A stretch of 64,000 nucleotides of DNA from Diplonema papillatum (Eukaryota; Euglenozoa; Diplonemea; Diplonemida; Diplonemidae), in NCBI GenBank assembly GCA_030068145.1, contig JAPJBO010000567.1, positions 85,575 through 149,574 of the forward strand, read 5' to 3'. The notes under the pieces are model-generated. The model was not told the origin of the DNA. It ran no database searches and was given only the letters and a program-made list of their open reading frames with translations. Within the stretch, counting starts at the first letter, position 1. The number at the start of each line of letters is the position of its first letter. Both the position numbers and the translations under genes were made by a program. This document shows positions 21,322 through 30,790 of this stretch, in pieces.

Positions 21322-21490
21322 TTAGTACTAACAATCTTGCGGGTTGCCCTTCAATGTATTGTGTAAGCTAAAAAGACGAAGGCAGCGTATTTTGGTGGTT
21401 GATCAGAATTCCTTACCTGAATATACACGGGGTAAATACAAGTGGGAAAACGATCAACAGGCACGCACAAACAAAACGAAGCGCCTGCAT
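21322..21490 (+). repeat. Dispersed repeat family R2, copy 2
   Basis: Begins TTAGTACTAACAATCTTGCG and runs through GATCAGAATTCCTTACCTGA. It is an inverted relative of 3780-3948 and extends further into the text around CGATCAACAGGCACGCAC. Confidence 0.85.
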
Positions 21491-21539
21491 ATTTTGTATA
21501 AGCACCTAGACTACCAGTTGCGAAAGATCAAAGGAGTTA

Positions 21540-22570
21540 AATTCCGCTCCTTCGAGGGGTCGCTCGGAGCCGTTGCTTCCACTCGTCCCGCGCATTAAAC
21601 GTGCATTTAATGCCGCGTTCGCCCAAACCGAATACGTGGTGGGACAAAGCCGACGGCGCAGCCGCTGCTAGCAGGGGCGGCCTGTGCGGGACTGACTAAG
21701 CGACGGAGGCGGCAGGTGCGCAACTGTGGCTGTGAGTCTAACAGACGGAGCTCAGCTGACGGCGAACAAGCTTGCGTTTGCTGGCCGACCGTAGTGCCAC
21801 ATTGCACCCACACGTGTAGGTGCATTGCACCACGCAGCGTACGTTGCTCTGCAGCAGCAGATGCACGAGCTCGTGATGATTGTTGCTGATGCCGGTATCT
21901 GGTGGTACCAGCATATAGCATACCTCTGTGCATACGTAGTGGTACAGTGTACACGTGCATGCATGCATGCATACGTATACACGTACTACCTAAGTATACA
22001 GCATGTTGCTACTACTCGTAGTGCACACGTGCTGCTCCTAGGTGGTGTATGCAGACAGCGTACTGGTCCTCAGGAGGTGCTCCAGGACCCGATATCCCTG
22101 ATATCTGGGTCTGAGCTCCCGACCTCGGGGCCGAAGAAAATTCGTGTCCTGTTCGGTGGATTTCGTTCTCTGCCGGCGCTTTTGCACGAAATTAGCTGGC
22201 ATTAAATTCCCATTAACTTCCGCTCCTTCGAGGGATCACTCGGAGCCGTTGCTCCCACTAGTCCCGCGCATTCAACGTACATTTAATGCCGCGTTCGCCC
22301 AAACAGAATACGTGGTTACGGTCCTTAGCTGGCCTGCTAAAGCTGTGGGACAGAGCCGACGGCGCAGCCTCTGCTAGCAGGGGCGGCTTGTGCGGGACTG
22401 ACTAAGCGACGGAGGCGGCAGGTGCGCAACTGTGGCTGTGAGTCTAACAGACGGAGCTCAGCTGGCGGCGAGCAAGCTTGCGTTTGCTGGCCGACCGAAG
22501 AAAATTCGTGTCCTGTTCGGTGGATTTCGTTCTCTGCCGGCGCTTAGCACGAAATTAGCTGGCATTAAAT
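21540..22570 (+). repeat. Direct duplication of a ~250-bp block, about 660 bp apart
   Basis: The block at about 21545-21790 (from CCGCTCCTTCGAGGGGTCGC to GCGTTTGCTGGCCGACCG) recurs at about 22219-22497. A second block (GAAGAAAATTCGTGTCCTGT) occurs at 22132 and 22497, so the blocks overlap in a larger repeating order. The intervening sequence has an alternating purine-pyrimidine tract (about 21945-21985). No coding potential is recognised. Confidence 0.8.
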
Positions 22571-22660
22571 TCCCAGTAAACGTCCTGTAGCCCACACGAA
22601 ACACAGGTACATCTGGGTTTAGTGGCGGGCGTAAGCGTTGAACGAAAAAGACCCACTTCG
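22570..22660 (+). repeat. Dispersed repeat family R1, partial copy
   Basis: Carries CCCACACGAAACACAGGTAC and the GTAAGCGTT block, and is followed by a TTGTATTGTTTTCTG segment also seen near 57240 and 57920. Confidence 0.75.
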
Positions 22661-22799
22661 TAGTTGTATTGTTTTCTGTTTTCTCCCCCTCTAGCCTCCT
22701 TCGAAATGAGCACAAGGCAGTCCCTCGAGTATTTTTGTGCACAAGTGGAAGCTTGGCCGCACAGATCAATCAATACATACTGCTTGAACCACAATTCGT

Positions 22800-23475
22800 A
22801 CTACCGGCATGAAAAGCGCGTGTAGGCGAAAATCCGCGCCGTCTGCCGAACACAGCTCACAGTTCTCCTATGAAACATGCCTGCATGGCAGGGCCTCGCC
22901 TCACCATTAAAGCTAGACAGACTATCCCCCGCCGCTGGTGTCAAGCGGAGATTTGCACCTCAATCCGTGAGCCAGTCTCGTGCCGACTGCGACTGCCGAC
23001 TGCCGGGCGTTTTACTCGTGCTGGCGATCGAAAACTGCCGCAAATCGTTGACTCTACAGCTTGGAACCATGCGCAAAGATGCCGCATGAATCGAGAACGT
23101 ATCGAGAAGGTGGGACAGATCGAGCGCTCGACCCACCCGGTCAAGCAGAAGAAGACTGGGGCTGGGTTGTGGCGTACCCGCAGCACACGTGGGGTGTGAC
23201 AGCCCCTCTTTGTGTGTATACACTGCGGGAACCACAATTCGTACCACAGCATGAAGAGCGCGTTTTTTAGGCGACAATCCGCAAACACAGCTCACAGTTC
23301 TCCAAACATGCGTGAATGGAGGGGCCTCGCCTCACCATTCAACTAGGTAGACAAACTCATCCCCGCCTCTGGTGTCAACCGGAGACTTTCAACCGGCACC
23401 TCAATCCGCGAGACAGTCTCGTGCCGACTGCCTTGACTCGCGCTAGCGCTCGAAAACTTAGCTTTGGTAGTTCTC
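22800..23475 (+). repeat. Two diverged direct copies of a ~230-bp block
   Basis: Copies at about 22805-23045 and 23250-23460 share AACACAGCTCACAGTTCTCC, GGGCCTCGCCTCACCATT and CAGTCTCGTGCCGACTGC in order. No protein is recognised in either. Confidence 0.8.
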
Positions 23476-23611
23476 TTTCCTCCCTCAAAAAATGCCTGAA
23501 GAAATTTAAATTTTCCAAGCCCGGTATTCAGAATCGGGTGGTATCGTTGCAGCTGGCGGAGTGCCCCCGTCCCCAAAAAAAGCACCCACGACGCACTTGT
23601 CATGTACAACA

Positions 23612-23728
23612 TACATGTAACCCCCGACAAATTTGTCGGGGAAAATCGGGGGAAATCGGGGGTAATCGGGGGCTAAAAAACCCCCGATTTTTAAGATCGG
23701 GGGAAGTCGGGGGGATTTCACTGTAGTG
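23612..23728. repeat. Inverted partner 1 of a CCCCGAC palindrome repeat
   Basis: Begins TACATGTAACCCCCGAC and contains the 20-bp palindrome CCCCGACAAATTTGTCGGGG, followed by runs of GGGGGAAATC-type units. The mirror-image copy is at 28700-28841. They could be the ends of one large element enclosing 5.2 kb, or two small independent elements. Confidence 0.75.
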
Positions 23729-23923
23729 CACTGCGCGGCACTGATGCGACGTCGCAGGTGGGATTCGCGAAGATGGTTGAGTGCCATGAGACATCTTCAG
23801 AGGAGTCGGACTTGGTGAGTAGGTGTCATGGCCCGTGAGAAATAGCTGGAGAAGTACATGGGTGTTAGGACCACCCTTAGCGAGTCTAGAGGAAACCTTT
23901 TGCTCAGTCCGGCATTGGCGCAA

Positions 23924-25829
23924 ACGGGCCAAAACCCGTTACAGTATGTTATCCAAACTTTGAACGAATTACAGTATGGTCCGAACTTTGAACCCATTAC
24001 GGTATGTCAATCCAAACTTTGAACCCATTACGGTATGGATTTTCAAACTTTGAACGAATTACGGTAGGTACCAAACTTTGAAACCCATTACGGTATGGTC
24101 CCAAACTTTGAACCCATTACGGTATGGTTTTCAAACTTTGAACCCATAACGGTGAGGTTCCAAATTTGAACCAATTCCGGCATGATTTCGAAACTTTGAC
24201 TCTCAAGTTTGAGCATTTCGGTGTCACTGTCAGGTTATAAGCCCAACACCAACGAGATACGTAGAAGCGGACGTGGAGAGAGATCATAGATGTGAAGTTG
24301 GCGTCGATGGATCCAGTTTGTGTCTTTTGGCACATGCTCGAGGTTGGCTGCTTGCTTTGGACCTCTCGATTTCTGAAGGACCTCGCACAGATGCATCCCC
24401 AGGGGAAGTGCTCGGGTTTGAAGAAGAGTCGGTGCATGGCAACCACCATTGCGGCGCACTCGCCCCCGATCCGCCCACCCCGGGGTCCGGTCCAATGCCT
24501 TCCTTCCCTGTCCAGCAGGTCGGACGGCCTCCGTCACTCGTCATCAGACTTCATGGGAGGAGGTCCCGACGAGTCCACTTCCGATTCGGGCTTGTCCGAT
24601 TCACGCTCGAGTCGACCCTGTGGCTGAAACGCCGCTGCTACTTCCGGATCCAGTGACGGCCTGCCGCTCGCGGAGTCAGAGTCGCGGACTCAGACCGACT
24701 CGAAGTATCAAATGCTGCTCGAAAACTGCTCCCTCTGTACGGGGGCAGAATCCTACGGTTGATTAGCATGGAAAAGCAGTTGTGTTCGAAGACCACGTTC
24801 TGCCGCGAACCTGCATTTTGAGCTTGACGCTTTGAATACAACGGGCGCTCGTTGTATTTAGCCCCCCCCCTGTAATGGGCCGTCGGTGGTTATTCCTCTC
24901 CTACGCTGTCGGTAGGGATCCTGCTTTCGCAACAGGGAGAAGAGTACTCCACTGAGCTTCCGAGGTCGCCGTACTACAGTAGGGGCAGTGCCTGCCAACT
25001 TTCACTGCTGATCATGAAGTTTACCCTTCCTCCTCCTCATCTCTCTCTTTTTGCCTTCCTGTTGACGCAAGTGATGGACAGAATCATCTGCGAATGGCGC
25101 GAACGTTCCAAAGCTTCCCAAAATGCGTCCACAATGATCAGGTAACTGACAGGTTTCTGATTGTGAACTTTGTTCTTAAATTTGTCGCAACGGTACGGAA
25201 GCAGCTCGATGAGCATGACTCTTCTTCCGGTCCAATCACAATCCGGACGTGGCCGTAGGTTTCAGTGCCTGCTGATCTACTACAGCTGTAGCAACAGCAC
25301 ACAGCCGCTCGGCCAGCATGAGCCGTAGTGACGGTAGTCTAACGCCGCATCTTTGCGTTGAACGTGGATTTCGGAGGTCGCCGAATTGGAGATGAAAGTG
25401 AATCTGTTGCTACTGCGGTGCAGAAGGATGATGACTTAGGATCGGCCTACTGAAGACATGGTAGCTGCAACCATCACCCGTCCGCCTTAGAGTCTGACTG
25501 ATCGACCACTGACGTGGCACTGTAGAGTCACCACAGAAGATGAATTTGTCGCCCAAATACATTGCGTTGTTAACAACTTGCAGACCTCGACTGACAACGG
25601 TACCGAAATTGGGCTCAAATTTTACACTTACCGGAATTCGTTCAAAGTTTGAAAACCATACCGTAATGGGTTTCAAAGTTTGGAACCTACCGTAATTCGT
25701 TCAAGTTTGGAAAACCATACCGTAATGGGTTCAAAGTTTGGGACCATACCGTAATGGGTTCAAAGTTTGGATCATGTACCGTAATGGGTTCAAAGTTTGG
25801 ATAACATACTGTAATGGGTTTTGGCCCGT
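23924..25829. mobile_element. Foldback element with ~29-bp arrays at both ends
   Basis: The left arm (23924-24175) holds about eight degenerate copies of a unit containing CATTACGGTATGGTTCCAAAC. The right arm (25630-25829) holds about seven inverted copies. The outermost text (GGGCCAAAACCC, then TTACAGTATGTTATCCAAAC) matches in inverted orientation at both ends. The 1.4-kb interior has short ORFs without recognisable domains and no transposase. I found no convincing target duplication. Confidence 0.8.
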
Positions 25830-26519
25830 CTCTAACGGGCAAGCGTACAGTGGTTCTTTGCGCCACCATTTACTCCGTTATGTTGTTTGTGATGGAGTGA
25901 TGACTACTACTTGTTCGTTTATCGGTTTTTTGTTTCACGTAAACTGTTTTTCATTCTGGCTACGGTTCTTGGTTCTCGTTATTGGGTTCGCTTTCTGGTA
26001 ATGGTTTTCGGTTTACGTAAATTGGTTCACTTTCTGACAACGGTTTTCGGTTCACGTAAAAGTTTGAGGTCCTACTCCAAGTCCGAGGGCGTGGTCAGGG
26101 CGTGCAGCTTTTCATGTTTCGATGCTGTCTCCTCCGAGCCGTACCTTCTCGGGTGAGCATCGGACCTCAGTTCTGTTTGCGATGATAACGGGTTCATGTT
26201 CTCTTCGTTCGCCTTTTTTTTTCGCTTCGCTTTGCCTTCGTTTCGCCGCTCTCCGAGGTTGCTTCGACGTCGGGGGTCGGCCGTCTCGCAGTCACGGTCG
26301 TGACTGTTCCTCGGACGCGCTCTCGTGGGCCGGGGGGGTTGTCCCTCCGACGGACGAGGCGGGGCCCGGTAGGCGGTGGTTGAGTCGGAGCCGAGTCCGA
26401 TTACGGGCGTGCAAAACCGCTGGCCTCGAGTTCGCGTGTTTGTGTCGCGGTTCTCGTGGGAGCGAGAAAGTTTTCCGACGAATTGTGAATTCTCAAAAAA
26501 TACAAAAAAAAAACGGTAG
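25830..26519. other. Spacer with degenerate GGTTTTCGGTTCACGTAAA-type repeats
   Basis: Between 25910 and 26070 are four loose copies of a unit with GGTTTTCGG and ACGTAAA. From 26100 the sequence is GC-rich but without a supported reading frame. Confidence 0.4.
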
Positions 26520-28638
26520 CATAGATGGCCGGTTGATAACGTTATATAACGTTATATAACGTTATAACGGTGATAACGTTATATAACGTTATATAACGTT
26601 ATATAACGGTCGAAAACGCAAAATAACGGGAAAAATAACGCAAATAACGGTTTTTAGAATTTTTCCGATTTTGGCCATGTTTCCAGATTTTTGTCATTTT
26701 TTCCTCATTTTGGTCCATTTCGGCCATTTTTTCCGATTTTGGCCATTTTTGCCAGATTTTGGTCAATCTTTGCCAATTTTTCCAGATTTTTGCCGATTTT
26801 TTCAGGTTTTGGCCATTTTGCCGATTTTTTCCAGATTTCGGCAATCTTTGCCGGTTTTTCCAGATTTCGGCCATTTTTGCCGATTTTTCAAGATTTTGGA
26901 CAATTTTGAGATTTTGGCCACTCTGGCCGATTTATCCAGATCAGTCAATTTCGGCCATTTTTTCCGATTTTCCAGATTTCCCGATTTTCCAGATTTTGGC
27001 CAATTTTTCCAGACTTTTGCCGATTTTTGGATCCCGGTCACAAAAACTGTTCGGAAACAAACCCTGGTCCGAAAAGAATTCGTAGTAACCGGTCCTCAGG
27101 GGTCCGTGTAGCCCCTCCCCAGAGCTTTTTCTCTTTTACTTATTTTCTTGCGGACTTCCACCCAAGCGCGACAAACGCGATCCTTCCGGATTCACATGAC
27201 TCTTTCACTGTGCGATGTTGTTCTTGGGATGTGGATGTCTGCAGTTTTGGGTTTCCGGCGTGTGTCCCTCAGTCGGTGGCCCGTAACGGTCGTTTGCAGT
27301 GTCCTTCGTGAGGCAGCAGATGTCACCAGCATGATCCGGCCACTGGAGTCCAACTTGTCCAAGCTTGTCCACTCGGCAGACCGTTGCGTACTATGCCAGT
27401 CAGACAAGGTCCCAGTACCAAATATGGGTGCATGATGAGCACGAGACATGCAAAGTCGAGCAGTCACAGCTGGCGCTTCCCGTAGAACCCAGCCAGCCCG
27501 GGGTCGGTTTTCTTGATCCGGTCGATGAATCGTTGTTCCGGGCTCTTACTTGGTGGTTTCGTGACAGGGAGAACGCTGGGGCCAGTCAATGCCAGGTCGC
27601 GGGACAAGGCCTCGACGCGCAGCGTTTCCGCCACCTTCTTCCTTCCGCGTCGCGCCTTTGCAACCGAGGCGCTGCTGCTGCTGCTGTTGCTATCCGTACT
27701 TTCGGCGCGAGGCCGTTTGCGCTGTGTACCTGGGGTCTTCGGCTGAGCTTTAGGTTGAGCCTTCGGCTTCGGCTGGACCTTCGGGGAGCTTTTCGCAGGC
27801 ATAGTCGATATTCCCTTTGGAAAGACTAGTGTGGCTGAAATCGAAGCGGGTGGGGCGGTACACGTGTTTTTGTGTTTCCGACGATCCCGAATGGGCGTAC
27901 AGATTGGTGTCTTTCGACCTTTTTTTTTTTCCGCGCACGGACTGCCTGTTCGAGCTTGTGCGGGTTTAAGAAACTCAGACAAGAATAGCTCTGGTGAGGG
28001 GCAGGGCATAAATGACCAAAACCCTGGAAAAATCGGCAAAAACGGCCAAAATGGGCAAAGTCTGGAAAACATGGCAAAACTGGCCAAAAATGACCAAAAC
28101 CTGGAAAAATCGGCAAAAATAGCCAAATTTTTGAAAAACATGGCAAAAATGGCCAATCCTGGCCAAATCGGTAAAAACGGCCAAAATGGGCCAAAATCTG
28201 GAAAACACGGCAAAACTGGTCAACATTGACCAAAATCTGGAAAAATTGGCAAAAATAACCAAAATTGGCCAAAATCTGGAAAATGTGGCAAAAATGGCCA
28301 AAAATGACCAAAATCTGGAGGACAGTGTGACCTCCCATGGACTGGTAAAAAACCGTTATATAACGATATATAACGTTATATAACGTTATATAACGTTATT
28401 ATAACGTTATATAACGTTATTATAACGTTATATAACGTTATTATACCGTTATTATAACGTTATATAACGTTATATAACGTTATAACGGTCAAATAACGTT
28501 ATTTTTCGACCAAAAATGGCAAATAACGGTTTTATAACGGTCAATAACGGTTTTTCTGGATTTAGGGGGGGGGGTAACAAATAACTCCGGGAATAACGTT
28601 ATATAACGTTATATAACGTTATATAACGGCCATCTATG
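26520..28638. mobile_element. Foldback element with TAACGTTATATAACGTTA arrays and captured DNA
   Basis: Both ends start CATAGATGGCCG in inverted orientation. Inside lie arrays of the palindrome TAACGTTATATAACGTTA (26538-26610 left; 28355-28625 right), then arrays of a TTCCAGATTTTGGCCATTTT-type unit (26650-27020 left; inverted 28010-28325 right). The core (27020-28010) is GC-richer and includes an ORF with an upstream motif also found at host genes, so the element seems to have captured host DNA. No transposase is seen. Long ORFs in the arms, with FPDFGHF-like repeats, are artefacts of the array. Confidence 0.82.
27464..27802 (-). CDS. Small basic Ser/Lys/Pro-rich ORF in the element core
   Basis: The 112 residues run from the ATG at 27802. 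The N-terminus is a Lys/Pro/Gln repeat (KVQPKPKAQPKAQPK), then KRPRAE resembling a nuclear localisation signal, a Ser run, KARRGRKK, and a C-terminal part (SPEQRFIDRIKKTDPGLAGF) before TGA. Motif M1 lies 64-118 bp upstream of the ATG, the same relation as at genes A and E. This suggests a captured host gene or gene start rather than an element protein. Coding is plausible but unproven. Confidence 0.45.
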   Translation of the reverse strand: MPAKSSPKVQPKPKAQPKAQPKTPGTQRKRPRAESTDSNSSSSSASVAKARRGRKKVAETLRVEALSRDLALTGPSVLPVTKPPSKSPEQRFIDRIKKTDPGLAGFYGKRQL

Positions 28639-28699
28639 TTTAATGCGATGTATGCACTTGTTTTCCCATCTCTTTGCCTTGCAGACATGTAGAGGCCAA

Positions 28700-28841
28700 C
28701 TATAAATACCCCCGATTTCCCCCGATTTTCCCCCGATTTCCTTACCGAGTTTCCCCCCGATTCCCCCCCGATTTCTGCTGAGCCATCAGACCCCCGATTT
28801 TCCCCGATTTCCCCCGACAAATTTGTCGGGGGTTACATGTA
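28700..28841. repeat. Inverted partner 2 of the CCCCGAC palindrome repeat
   Basis: Mirror image of 23612-23728. It contains runs of CCCCCGATTTCCC units and the palindrome CCCCGACAAATTTGTCGGGG, and ends GGGTTACATGTA. Confidence 0.75.
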
Positions 28842-28960
28842 CGGTATAGGATGACGTCAAAGAATTGTTTATTAGTGCAAAGGGGTGGAGGGGGGGGGGG
28901 GTTTGGCATCTTATCGATATGTGAAGGCTAAAGTCTTGAGCTTCAAGCGAACTTGAACTC

Positions 28961-29390
28961 TAAAAAGACGCAGGCAGCGTGTTTTGGTGGTTGAACAGAA
29001 CTCCTGGCCTGAAAATGACGCACAATCAAAACGAAAGCCCGCCTGTCTTTTTAGCACCTGTTTCTTTTCGTACTAGCAAGCTTGTGAGTTGCCCTACGTA
29101 TATATGTGAAGGCTAAAAAGACGCAGGCAGCGTGTTTTGGTGGTTGAACAGAACTCCTGGCCTGAAAATGATGAGTAAATACAAAACGATCGAGGCACGC
29201 ACAATCAAAACGAAAGCCCGCCTGTCTTTTTAGCACCTGTTTCTTTTCGTACTAGCAATCTTGCGAGTTGCCCTACGTATATAAGTGAAGGCTAAAAAGA
29301 CGCAGGCAGCGTGTTTTGGTGGTTGAACAGAACTCCTGGCCTGAAAATGATGGGTATATACAAAACGAAGCGCCTGTCATTTTCTTTTTC
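28961..29390 (+). repeat. Dispersed repeat family R2, three adjacent copies
   Basis: Copies of CTAAAAAGACGCAGGCAGCG start at about 28960, 29113 and 29292 (spacing 153 and 179 bp). Each is followed by GTGTTTTGGTGGTTGAACAG. The second and third are preceded by an AGCAA(G/T)CTTG block and TACGTATATA. A G run (28893-28904) precedes the first copy. The rest of 28842-28960 and 29390-29440 is unremarkable. Confidence 0.88.
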
Positions 29391-29439
29391 CTTGAGGAGG
29401 CCGCCCGTTGAAAGCAATACACAAAGGGAAGGAAAACGT

Positions 29440-29757
29440 GCTACCACGCGCCCAGAAAGTCTCAGAGTTGGTGCTGTTTGTACCGGCAACAGGTCTTCCA
29501 GCTGGTAAGCGCTTCTTCGCGCATTCCTTGCATCGAGGCTTCTTGTGTGGCGTGCATATCTCGCCGGGGCGTGTTGTGTTCACCGCGTCCCTCGGGGCCT
29601 TTTTCGGTTGCGACCCTTTGCACGCTCCTGCACCTGAAACCTTGTTTACCATTTCCCTTGCCTTCCAGTCGGTCTTCCCTCGTGCCCATCCTGCGGGGTA
29701 GGCTTTCTCTGGGACAAAGTTCCCTTTCTGGTGTCGAGGACATAGCGTGGTCTCCAT
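29440..29757 (-). pseudogene. 5'-truncated LINE 3'-end fragment
   Basis: The minus frame reads NFVPEKAYPAGWARGKTDWKA, aligning with SFRPQTHYPSGWERKQARWKH in the C-terminal tail of the intact LINE at 58484-64000, with further Lys-rich text and a C-rich patch. Only the tail of the ORF is present, as expected for a 5'-truncated LINE insertion. The match is short, so family membership is inferred. Confidence 0.6.
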
Positions 29758-30316
29758 CCGTGCCGTGTGTATGTGTGTATGTGTGTGTCCAATGCGTGAA
29801 ACACCCCTAGTTCCCCCCTATCTTCTCCACCCGCTTCCTCTCGCCTTCGTTGCGTTATGTACCGTTTCACCAAACTGAGCACAGTGGTGTCCTCCGCGCT
29901 CTTCTCGCCAGAGCGGACGGACCAGTCGCCCTTATCTTTCGTCCAATCATTCATCCGAGTTTATTTTTTTTTCTTTTTGAGTTTTTGAATGAACACCTTG
30001 CTTTGTCGTTTTCTTGCCACCAGGAAACAGTCTAGGAAGTGCGCAGAGCGTGGGCTGCCGCCACAAGGAGCCGCCAGCGGGGGAAAAGGAAGCGTTGGGT
30101 GCTCGAAACTCTTCCGCACGCTTTATAAGGAAGAGTTGGCAGCATCTCAATTGCGCAACAAAGCGTTGCGTCACGGTGCTCGAAACTATTCCGCACTTTT
30201 TTTCCAACGAAGAGTCGGCAACGTCTCAATAGAGCTTCTCGAAAATATATTGCGTGCTTCGAAAGGAAGAGCTAAGTCTCACGTCCTAACTACGTCCAGA
30301 ATTTGAGTTCAGGGTA
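29758..30316. other. Spacer before the satellite
   Basis: No gene is seen. It contains a GTGTGTATGTGTGTAT run (29765-29790) and a diverged direct repeat (GCTCGAAACTCTTCCGCACG at about 30100 and a similar block at about 30177). Confidence 0.4.
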
Positions 30317-30790
30317 GTGCCGTCAGCGAATACACAGCACGCGCACGAGCCGATCCTGCAAATCACGTGGGTCCGTTCAGGGCAGTGTGTTCGTTTTCGG
30401 CCGCGCGTCCTGCGTCGCAGCCCCGCCCAAAGGCGGGTCTACCTCGCGCGCAGCCACCGAGAACCCGATGTACCGGCGGCCGCCGGCCGCACTTTGCGCG
30501 TGGGACGGCTCGCCTGGAGGCGTGTCCGCGTTCCGGCGGTTCGTGACGCGCCTCCCGTTGCCCTTCGAGCGGGCGGACCGCTTTCGTCCTGCTCGGACAC
30601 TGCCAGTGGTGCTGCTGCCCCCAAGACACGCTGCACGTGTGGACCCGCCGGCCGCCCGCCGACCTTCAGTGTCAGCAAGCGGAAGGGCCTCCCGCTCAAA
30701 GCTGCGGAGGACGCGATTCGAGTCGGATGCTGAGCAAAGAACGCAGCAAGCATCGGAAGTCGACAGGCCAAAGGACGTCAACGATTGCAC
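30317..30790 (+). pseudogene. GC-rich possible coding remnant at the satellite edge
   Basis: 30460-30600 has strong GC3 in one frame (MYRRPPAALCAWDGSPGG, then FRRFVTRLPLPFERADRF). Beyond about 30600 another frame looks more protein-like (KTRCTCGPAGRPP, then SVSKRKGLPLKAAEDAIRV) before a stop at 30731-30733. No single frame is coding throughout, and I recognise no domain. It may be a broken host exon. The leader text CCAGAATTTGAGTTCAGGG at 30295 resembles CCAGGGTTTGAATTCAGGG 57 bp upstream of gene D. Confidence 0.35.

Noticed and set aside
21945-21985. Z-DNA-forming element with a regulatory role
   Set aside because: The alternating purine-pyrimidine tract is short and nothing nearby suggests a regulated gene.
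26671-28338. Phe/Asp-rich or Asn/Lys-rich repeat proteins
   Set aside because: They are translations of the foldback arms; both arms give such ORFs in several frames.
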